This document shows positions 25,497 to 31,461 of a DNA stretch of 31,461 bases, one piece after another. Origin of the DNA: Bacteroidota bacterium (GTDB taxonomy: Bacteria; Bacteroidota; Bacteroidia; Chitinophagales; Chitinophagaceae). The stretch covers positions 1-31,461 of the forward strand of contig JAEZDC010000016.1 in the NCBI GenBank assembly GCA_023429825.1, in the 5' to 3' direction. The first letter of the stretch is position 1. Each line of letters starts with the position of its first letter. The translations under genes and the position numbers were made by a program. The notes beneath the pieces were generated by a model, which saw only the letters and a list, made by a program, of their open reading frames with translations, ran no database searches and had not been told where the DNA came from.

Positions 25497-27890
25497 TTAT
25501 TTTTTGTCAAAAACCCGCTGTAACCAGTTCTTCTTTTTGTCCTGAGAATAATAACCATACCCATAGCCGTAACCATACCCATATCCATAGCCATATCCAT
25601 AACCATAGCCGTAGCCATAACCAGCACCGCCAGAACTTTTTATGCCATTCACAATGATTCCCATATTTCTAAACTTTTTATCCTTGTGAAGTTTATCAAT
25701 GAATGGTAATACAGATTTGAAAGTATACTTATGGCGTACTATGAATACAGTCAGATCCACATATTTTTCGAGTAATAAAGCATCTGTTACTAAACCAATT
25801 GGTGCAGTGTCAATGATAATATGATCGTAATGATTTCTTAAATACTCAAATAATTTTGTAGTCTTATTACTCAGTAATAATTCTGCAGGGTTTGGTGGGA
25901 TCGGTCCAGAACTAATTACATGAATATGATCATATCCCGGCGCTTTATGAATGATCTGTTCAACCGGAATGTCTTTAATTATGTAGTTTGTTAAACCTAC
26001 ATCACTAGAAATATTAAGGTATTTACTAAGCTTGGGTTTTCTGAGATCCAATTCCAGGATAATCGTTTTGGCTCCGGTAATAGCAAGGCTGCTGGCAAGA
26101 TTAAGAGATACAAAGCTTTTTCCCTCGCCACTCATGAATGACGTAACCTGTATAGTTTTTAGCACCTTATCAGTTGCCATGTACTGCAGATTAGTTCTTA
26201 TCAATCTAAATTGTTCTGAAATAGAACTTCTGCTTTTTGTGTCTATAACGATTCCTTTCTTATTTTTCTCGTAAATAACTTCTCCAAGTACTGGCACAGT
26301 CGTGGCGTCTTCAATTTCACGCCTTTCCATAATTTTAGTATTAAAGAAATCCTTTAGAGAAATTATAGCAATAGGTATGACAAGGCCAAGTAAAAGTGCT
26401 ATCATCTTTACCTGTTTCGCATTGGGTATAGCAACATTACCGGAAGTATGAGCTGTATCTAAGATTCGAATGTTATTTACCTTTGAAGCTAGAGATAATT
26501 GAGCCTGTTCTTTATTTTTTAAAAGATCAATATAGATTTCCTGCTTAACGGCCGCCTGTCTTTCTAAACTTAAAAGCTGTTTTTCATTTCCTGGAATTAA
26601 AGACATTTTACTTTCTACCCCGCCGTATTGTTGCTCAATCTGTGATAAATTGTTATTATAACCTGACCTCACAACCTGTATGTTCCTTACGAGGTTGACC
26701 CTGGAATTGAAAATATCTTTTGTCACTGCTATCAAAGTAGGATCGTTAGAAGTGCTGATACTATCTAAATGCTGACGTTGGGCAACCAGCTTATTGTGTT
26801 CATTAATCAATGCGGCTAAAGTTGGATCAGAAAGGCCCATTGTTGCCGGTATGATGTCGTCTGTATCTTTGAAATTCCTGATTAAATTTTCTAAAGATTC
26901 CAGTTGCCTGAGCTGAAGTAACTGCACCTGCTTATCTCTTTCAAGTTGCATAGCCTGTGAGTTATATACGCCATACCCGTCTGGCAGATTACCAGTCTTA
27001 TTATTACGTTTAAATATCTCAATTGCAGATTCAATCTTATTTAGTTCACTACTTACTGTATCAATTTCACTAAGCAAAAACTCAATGGTCTTACTAGCAG
27101 CTAAATTCTTATCTGCAAGGCTGGCTGTATTATAGACCTCGATTAGCTCGTTAATTATTTCAACTCCTCTTGCAGGTATTTTATCCAGTTTTGCAACTTC
27201 CAAAATTGCACTGTTTTCTTGTTTTCGCTCAACTACAATCTCTGTTTGCAATTGAGTAGCTGCGTCTCTGTTTGTTCTTATTTTAAGATAATAAGGAGCA
27301 TTATTTACCTTGATTTTAGGATTACGCTCAAATACAAACTTGCCATAATTCAGATCTATTGTATCTCCATAATTATATGTTCGTGCTTTATTAATTCCAT
27401 TTATTGAAGACAAAATGAAATTGTTTTGATTAACCTGGAGCTTGTGTTCCTCGGGCTTAACGTCTGGATATTTAAGAATAACTTTATAATACACTGGCAG
27501 CAGTTCTCCATACAATTCGGAAGCTGTGATCCTACCCTCTTTAGATATGGTGATATTCAGGTTAAGAGAGTCAACAACTCTTGACATGAGCGAGTATGAC
27601 ATAATAATGTCCATCTCATTCTGAACATCTTTATTACCTGGAATTATATTGTATTCTTTAAGAATCTTATAATTAGAATTATCTTCTTCATCTTTTATCA
27701 AAACATATGAAGTTATCCTAAAGTATTGGGGTGTATATCGCAGATAAAGTATGGCAGAGAAATATGCAATGAAGAGGCAGATGATAACCCAAGGCAAATA
27801 TCCAATAAGCTTGAAAATGAATTTCTTTATATCAAAATTCCCCGAAGAAGCCACTACATAGTCTGAATCAGTAGTATTAGGGTTACTCAT
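25497..27890 (-). CDS. Polysaccharide co-polymerase fused to BY-type tyrosine kinase (Wzc-like)
   Basis: The 797-residue protein has a chain-length/Wzz-like region between two membrane helices (residues about 27-48 and 495-515) with a long periplasmic coiled-coil portion. A cytosolic BY-kinase domain follows. Walker A is SFMSGEGKS near 584-592. Walker A' is in ILELDLRKP, with Glu-Leu-Asp where Asp-x-Asp is usual. Walker B is in IIIDTAPIG. The tail near residues 757-781 consists of 12 Gly-Tyr repeats plus one Tyr, far more regular than the tyrosine cluster of E. coli Wzc. Autophosphorylation of this tail controls polymer length and export together with the Wza-like protein, whose gene ends 7 bp upstream, and with the PHP phosphatase. 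The call is firm. Confidence 0.95.
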   Translation of the reverse strand: MSNPNTTDSDYVVASSGNFDIKKFIFKLIGYLPWVIICLFIAYFSAILYLRYTPQYFRITSYVLIKDEEDNSNYKILKEYNIIPGNKDVQNEMDIIMSYSLMSRVVDSLNLNITISKEGRITASELYGELLPVYYKVILKYPDVKPEEHKLQVNQNNFILSSINGINKARTYNYGDTIDLNYGKFVFERNPKIKVNNAPYYLKIRTNRDAATQLQTEIVVERKQENSAILEVAKLDKIPARGVEIINELIEVYNTASLADKNLAASKTIEFLLSEIDTVSSELNKIESAIEIFKRNNKTGNLPDGYGVYNSQAMQLERDKQVQLLQLRQLESLENLIRNFKDTDDIIPATMGLSDPTLAALINEHNKLVAQRQHLDSISTSNDPTLIAVTKDIFNSRVNLVRNIQVVRSGYNNNLSQIEQQYGGVESKMSLIPGNEKQLLSLERQAAVKQEIYIDLLKNKEQAQLSLASKVNNIRILDTAHTSGNVAIPNAKQVKMIALLLGLVIPIAIISLKDFFNTKIMERREIEDATTVPVLGEVIYEKNKKGIVIDTKSRSSISEQFRLIRTNLQYMATDKVLKTIQVTSFMSGEGKSFVSLNLASSLAITGAKTIILELDLRKPKLSKYLNISSDVGLTNYIIKDIPVEQIIHKAPGYDHIHVISSGPIPPNPAELLLSNKTTKLFEYLRNHYDHIIIDTAPIGLVTDALLLEKYVDLTVFIVRHKYTFKSVLPFIDKLHKDKKFRNMGIIVNGIKSSGGAGYGYGYGYGYGYGYGYGYGYGYGYYSQDKKKNWLQRVFDKK
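25548..25622 (-). repeat. Gly-Tyr tail-coding 6-bp repeat (12 units) of the kinase gene
   Basis: Twenty-five codons encode 12 Gly-Tyr pairs plus an extra Tyr. All four Gly codons and both Tyr codons are used. The repeat is therefore strict at protein level but degenerate at DNA level, which points to selection on the peptide rather than recent slippage. Changes by whole 6-bp units would keep the frame and alter the number of phosphorylatable tyrosines. Confidence 0.9.
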
Positions 27891-27897
27891 TTGTAAT

Positions 27898-28653
27898 TTA
27901 TTTGCTGATATTAACTATCGTAAGCACCAATGCAAGCACACTAGATGCAGCACCGATTATAATGCCCGTTCTGGACAACGATTGAAAAGTTGCTTTATTC
28001 TGCATTGCTTCAATAAAAACAACATCATTTCTTCTTAAGTAATAATAAGGAGACGTTAATGAGGACTGTTTTGTAAAATCAACCATTCCAATTTCCCTTT
28101 TTCCGCTGCTATCCCTAATTATTCGCACACTGCTCCTTTTAGCAAATTCAGTAAAGTCGCCTGCGTAGCCCAAAGCATCGAGTATAGACACTCTTTCATT
28201 ATTCACAGAAAAGTTTCCGGGTGTTTTTACTTCTCCTAAGACAGTAAATCTAAAATTTATTAAACGGACATTCACGATAGGTTCTCTTACGTATTTGATA
28301 ATCTCTGTGGTTAGTTTTTGTCTTGCTTGCTCTCTCGTTAAACCACCAATTTTTATCCGTCCCACCTGCGGTAAATCAATGTAGCCATCAGAATCAACTA
28401 AAAAAACAGGTGCTACCAGTTGCGTCACTCCAATTAAACCCATAATCCTGTTAGCTGCTTCCTGGTTAATTGCACTGGTAACGCGTATCTCTATCTGGTC
28501 ATCAGGCTGAATCACGGCAGGAGTAATTTGCAGTTCCGGTAATTCAACTTTTCCAGAAGCCGGGAGATCTCTCAAAGTAACATTCTCTCTCGTACTGCGG
28601 CACGAAAAAAATAGTAAACACAAGAGTACTGAGGTTAAGTTGAACCTGATCAT
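27898..28653 (-). CDS. Polysaccharide export outer-membrane lipoprotein (Wza-like, SLBB domain)
   Basis: The 251-residue form starts at the ATG giving MIRFNLTSVLLCLLFFSC. This is a lipoprotein signal with the lipid-acceptor Cys at residue 18. An upstream ATG at 28686 would put 11 residues before the signal and is less likely. The Poly_export domain covers about residues 45-130 (IQPDDQIEIRV; GYIDLPQVGRIKIGGLTREQA). An SLBB-type segment follows (FTVLGEVKTPGNFSV near 137-151). A hydrophobic C-terminal helix ends the protein (near 230-250, GIIIGAASSVLALVL). It would form the outer-membrane outlet. It is the first gene of the cluster and lies 7 bp before the kinase gene. Confidence 0.93.
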   Translation of the reverse strand: MIRFNLTSVLLCLLFFSCRSTRENVTLRDLPASGKVELPELQITPAVIQPDDQIEIRVTSAINQEAANRIMGLIGVTQLVAPVFLVDSDGYIDLPQVGRIKIGGLTREQARQKLTTEIIKYVREPIVNVRLINFRFTVLGEVKTPGNFSVNNERVSILDALGYAGDFTEFAKRSSVRIIRDSSGKREIGMVDFTKQSSLTSPYYYLRRNDVVFIEAMQNKATFQSLSRTGIIIGAASSVLALVLTIVNISK

Positions 28654-28713
28654 TTTTATTCGTCCACTAAACCAGATCATATACATTAGGTTAATAAGTA
28701 CTGACGTTCATTC

Positions 28714-28740
28714 CAAAATTAAGCTAATGCTTTTTTCAAA
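28714..28740 (-). promoter_or_regulatory. Candidate promoter of the polysaccharide cluster
   Basis: On the minus strand TAATTTTG (28721-28714) matches the Bacteroidota -7 element TAnnTTTG. A TTTG (28740-28737) lies upstream as a possible -33 element. The spacing of 15 bp is shorter than the usual 17-23, so the -33 match is weak. The transcript would start near 28707, about 54 nt before the ATG of the Wza-like gene. It is the only -7 match I found in this gap. Confidence 0.4.
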
Positions 28741-28765
28741 TTTCGCTTTAATTACACTTATTAAC

Positions 28766-28794
28766 AGAGAGGTAAACACATTGTGTAAATCTCT
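28766..28794. promoter_or_regulatory. Imperfect dyad, possible operator upstream of the cluster promoter
   Basis: A perfect 11-bp palindrome ACACATTGTGT (28776-28786) is flanked by AGAGA (28766-28770) and TCTCT (28790-28794), which also pair with each other. It lies roughly 60-90 bp upstream of the predicted transcription start, a place suited to an activator site. It could also be chance in AT-rich DNA. Confidence 0.3.
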
Positions 28795-28834
28795 ATTATG
28801 GAAGTTATTAAATTTTACCTAATGCATAAATGAA

Positions 28835-28862
28835 AAAGTGTGCTCTGTTAAGAACACACTTT
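28835..28862 (-). terminator. Rho-independent terminator of the S41 protease gene
   Basis: An 8-bp arm AAAGTGTG (28835-28842) pairs with CACACTTT (28855-28862). Inside, after one mismatch, TCT and AGA pair around a GTTA loop. Read on the minus strand the stem runs into five T residues. It begins 22 bp after the protease stop codon and separates that gene from the polysaccharide promoter region. Confidence 0.75.
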
Positions 28863-28884
28863 GATGATTTAGATGTCCTATTTT

Positions 28885-31122
28885 TTATTTATGAACAATA
28901 CCTTTCTGCATATGTATCATATCGCTTACAATCCTTGCGGCTTCATCAATATAGATGTCGGTTTTTAATGATTTTAGCCATTGCTGGTAACGTTCTCCCT
29001 TAGCTTTATCCGCATTATTAAAGAACTTTTCCTTGTCCGCTTCCAACGACTCAATATTGAGATCAGATGAAAGCTTTGTAAGCTGATCATTTTGCTTTAC
29101 CGCATTCCTGATCTGCTGTTGCCTTTGCCTGTATTTCTCAAGGTTTAGATCGTATTCCCTATCAGCATTTTGACTGATCCATTCTGCATTTTTATATATG
29201 CCAGTGAAACGCTCATTTTTGCTCACTCTTTCTGATGCTAACTTTTTCACCGCGTCAAAATCTACGGGTGAAGTCCAGGTTGTATACGTTGATTTTTGGA
29301 TTTCGTCATAAGGCAATGCATTCTCATTGTCTTTTTCACGGATCTTCAGGAATTGGTAAACATCAGGTAAAACAACGTCAGGAACAACACCTTTTAGCTG
29401 TACAGAACCTCCATTGATCCTATAGTATTTTTGCAAAGTGAGTTTCAATGCTCCTAATTCTGTGGTTCCTGAAAAGAAATCTAAAGGCTTACCAAAAGGA
29501 ATGCTTCTTTGAACAGTACCCTTTCCATAAGTTGAATTACTACCTATCACTATTCCTCTCTTGTAATCCTGGATAGCAGCTGCAAATATTTCTGATGCAG
29601 ATGCACTTAATTCGTTAACCATTACAGCAAACGGTCCATCATATAAAACCGCCCCGTCTTTATCCTCTAAAACCGAACTTTTGCCATCTCTGTCTTTCAC
29701 TTGTACAACGGGACCATCTTTAATGAGTAACCCAATCATATTAACAACCTCGTACAAATAACCGCCACCATTATTTCTAAGATCGAGAATAATTCCATCA
29801 ACCTTTTCTCCCTTTAACTTCATAATCTCCTTAGCTACATCCATTGAGCATCTGTTACCATCAGTCTTTTCAAAATCTGCATAGAACTCAGGCAAATAGA
29901 TGTAACCGATCTTATTTCCATTGCTATTCACAATTGCACTCCTTGCATATGTTTCATCCTGGATGATCTCATCCCTGATCAACGTAACCGTTTTTACAGA
30001 ACCGTCAGTTTTTTTCATAGTGAGACGAACTTCCGTCCCCTTATTCCCACGAATAAGCTTTACTGCATCTTCAACTGCATAACCCGTAAGATCTGTTGCT
30101 TCACCACCACCTTGTGCCACTTTAAGAATAACATCGTTCAACTGTATTTCACCGCTTTTCCAGGCAGGGCTGCCGGTAACAAGACTAACAATTTTTATCA
30201 CACCTTCTTCTTCCCTTAACTGGGCACCAATTCCAAAGAACTTACCACTCATTTGCTCATCAAATGCTCTTTTTTCAACTGGCGGAAAGTAAGTTGTATA
30301 AGGATCCATCGATTCAGAAATAGCATTGATGAACATACTGAATCGCTCTTCTTCTGTGAATCGAACTTTAAGCCGATCAAAATTTCTGTTCATCACTTTC
30401 AATACTCTTTCTCTCGCTTCTTTTTCTAACTCAGCATCGTCTTTAGAAGTAATATCAAAAGTAGGCTTGGAACTACCTTCCTTCAATTCGTTAACAGTTT
30501 TAGCTGTATTAGCATCTTTATTCTCTTCACTTTTTTTCTTAGCACTTTCTCTTTGTTCTAAAAGGTCAGCATAACGTTCCAGGGTCATATACTTCAAACG
30601 CTTTCTCCAATATTCTTTCCTTTCTTCAGGAGTAGCAGGAAATTTGATCTTCTCCGCATCTAACTGGATCTTTTCATTTGTGGTAAAATCAAATGGTGTA
30701 GCAAGAATGTCAGTATATAACTTGATTGCTTCAGGCAACCTCTTTTCATATAAAGCATTTACTGCAGGGAAAAACTGTAGCGGTGCGCCATGAATCTCAT
30801 CATCGATAACAGTTTCAAATTTTAAAAGCTCGGTAATATCGCTTCTGGTAAATATATTTTTGTCAGGATCAAGATCTTCTAAGAAAGATTTAAAAACTGC
30901 TTTCGAAAATGCATCATTTATTTGTTTTGGACTATAATGCTTTTCCTTAAGCAATACACCCACTGATGTAATTATTCTCTGCTGCTTATTTGCATTTTCT
31001 TTATCGTTGCCACTGCCGTCTCCTCCTATCGATTTAAAACCGAAGAATAATCCGAGTGCCAACAAAACTCCAACTATTGGTAAACCCTTTTTGCTCATCA
31101 TATAATGCCAAATTTTTGTCAT
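28885..31122 (-). CDS. Tail-specific carboxy-terminal processing protease (S41 family, Prc-like)
   Basis: A product of about 745 residues begins with a membrane or signal segment (GLPIVGVLLALGLFFGF, near residues 12-28). It has an N-terminal helical domain and a PDZ domain near 290-370 (GIGAQLREEEGVIKIV; SPAWKSGEIQLNDVI). The S41 catalytic core follows, with Ser in NELSASASEIF near 508 and Lys in TYGKGTVQRS near 532. A C-terminal helical domain is typical of Prc. It would degrade or trim periplasmic proteins from their C-termini. I chose the ATG at 31122. A TTG at 31131 and ATGs at 31101 and 31098 are alternatives. It has its own terminator and does not look functionally tied to the polysaccharide genes. 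Confidence 0.94.
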   Translation of the reverse strand: MTKIWHYMMSKKGLPIVGVLLALGLFFGFKSIGGDGSGNDKENANKQQRIITSVGVLLKEKHYSPKQINDAFSKAVFKSFLEDLDPDKNIFTRSDITELLKFETVIDDEIHGAPLQFFPAVNALYEKRLPEAIKLYTDILATPFDFTTNEKIQLDAEKIKFPATPEERKEYWRKRLKYMTLERYADLLEQRESAKKKSEENKDANTAKTVNELKEGSSKPTFDITSKDDAELEKEARERVLKVMNRNFDRLKVRFTEEERFSMFINAISESMDPYTTYFPPVEKRAFDEQMSGKFFGIGAQLREEEGVIKIVSLVTGSPAWKSGEIQLNDVILKVAQGGGEATDLTGYAVEDAVKLIRGNKGTEVRLTMKKTDGSVKTVTLIRDEIIQDETYARSAIVNSNGNKIGYIYLPEFYADFEKTDGNRCSMDVAKEIMKLKGEKVDGIILDLRNNGGGYLYEVVNMIGLLIKDGPVVQVKDRDGKSSVLEDKDGAVLYDGPFAVMVNELSASASEIFAAAIQDYKRGIVIGSNSTYGKGTVQRSIPFGKPLDFFSGTTELGALKLTLQKYYRINGGSVQLKGVVPDVVLPDVYQFLKIREKDNENALPYDEIQKSTYTTWTSPVDFDAVKKLASERVSKNERFTGIYKNAEWISQNADREYDLNLEKYRQRQQQIRNAVKQNDQLTKLSSDLNIESLEADKEKFFNNADKAKGERYQQWLKSLKTDIYIDEAARIVSDMIHMQKGIVHK

Positions 31123-31363
31123 TCGTTTCAAAAATAGCTGAAAAAAAATCGATCACTTTATCACTAATCCTTATTAACAAACTTTTGCCCTAAAGCGATT
31201 TGTCAATTTAATTTAGCTTAAAAACTTTTAGCCGCGACTAAAACCATACCCAAAGGACGAAAAAATATTTCAGCGGTAATTATTGAGAGGCGTATTGACG
31301 GAAGGTTTAAGTAAGCCTGACTAAATATTTCATACATTTTTTTTAATACAACATGCATTTCAT

Positions 31364-31371
31364 TATTTTTG
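31364..31371 (+). promoter_or_regulatory. Candidate -7 promoter element of tRNA-His
   Basis: TATTTTTG matches the TAnnTTTG -7 consensus of the phylum and lies 14 bp before the tRNA, giving a transcription start near 31378. I found no clear TTG -33 element at the expected distance. The rest of the gap from 31132 to 31363 holds no gene or hairpin that I can support. Confidence 0.45.
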
Positions 31372-31385
31372 CCGCCTGTTAAAAT

Positions 31386-31461
31386 GGAGGATGTAGCTCA
31401 GTTGGTTAGAGCGACAGTTTGTGGCACTGTAGGTCGTGGGTTCGAAACCCATCATTCTCCC
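31386..31461 (+). tRNA. tRNA-His (anticodon GTG)
   Basis: The sequence folds as a cloverleaf. The acceptor stem GAGGATG pairs with CATTCTC (one G-T). The D-arm is GCTC/GAGC. The anticodon arm ACAGT/ACTGT has the loop TTGTGGC and anticodon GTG. The T-arm GTGGG/CCCAT has the loop TTCGAAA. An extra G at 31386 faces C at 31460, the G-1:C73 pair that identifies tRNA-His. The window ends one base later, so an encoded CCA tail cannot be judged. Confidence 0.96.

Noticed and set aside
25548..25622. Short tandem repeat considered as a CRISPR-like or phase-variation tract
   Set aside because: It is coding, has no spacers, and its 6-bp unit cannot shift the frame. It encodes the Gly-Tyr tail of the kinase.
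31129..31136. TATTTTTG on the minus strand, fitting the -7 consensus, at the start of the S41 protease gene
   Set aside because: It overlaps the possible TTG start and no -33 element lies at a suitable distance. It would only work if translation starts at the ATG at 31101 or 31098. Too weak to list as a promoter.

Overview
The window comes from an AT-rich member of the Bacteroidota, probably a free-living Chitinophagaceae- or Sphingobacteriales-like organism (lineage is inference). The signs are a NusG-like antiterminator of the UpxY type, a BY-kinase with a Gly-Tyr tail, a MoxR/TPR pair, matches to the Bacteroidota -7 element TAnnTTTG, and many tightly packed genes with ATGA or TAATG junctions.

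Layout. (1) Positions 1-3537, plus strand: the end of a MoxR-type operon. It holds the tail of an upstream gene, a small membrane protein resembling the C-terminal part of transglutaminase-like proteins, a MoxR AAA+ ATPase, and a secreted TPR protein. (2) Positions 3522-28653, minus strand: one polysaccharide biosynthesis and export cluster of about 25 kb, transcribed from right to left. Its order is OM export lipoprotein (Wza-like), polysaccharide co-polymerase/BY-kinase (Wzc-like), UpxY-like antiterminator, ABC-2 permease, Wzt-like ATPase with a C-terminal glycan-binding-type domain, an unrecognised GT-B-like protein, GT4, asparagine synthase, GT4, GT2, GT4, O-antigen ligase/polymerase, GNAT acyltransferase, CapK/PaaK-like adenylate-forming enzyme, GT4, Gfo/Idh/MocA sugar oxidoreductase, GT2, DegT aminotransferase, PglC-like phosphosugar transferase, FlaA1/CapD-like membrane dehydratase, and a PHP-type (CpsB/YwqE) tyrosine phosphatase. 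(3) Positions 28835-31122, minus strand: an S41 tail-specific protease with its own terminator. (4) Position 31386 to the window end, plus strand: tRNA-His.

How it fits together. The FlaA1-like dehydratase, DegT aminotransferase and PglC-like transferase look like a route that makes an amino-dideoxy sugar and loads it on undecaprenyl phosphate. Six recognisable glycosyltransferases plus one unrecognised one would extend it. The Gfo/Idh/MocA enzyme, AsnB, CapK-like ligase and GNAT enzyme would decorate the sugars. The export set is mixed: Wza/Wzc-type parts and a Wzy/WaaL-type membrane protein occur together with a Wzm/Wzt ABC transporter, and I see no Wzx flippase. The kinase sits at the front of the cluster and its presumed phosphatase at the far end. 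The most interesting points are the mixed export logic, the CapK-GNAT pair, the antiterminator in third position behind a 20-codon reading frame, and the 12-fold Gly-Tyr tail of the kinase.
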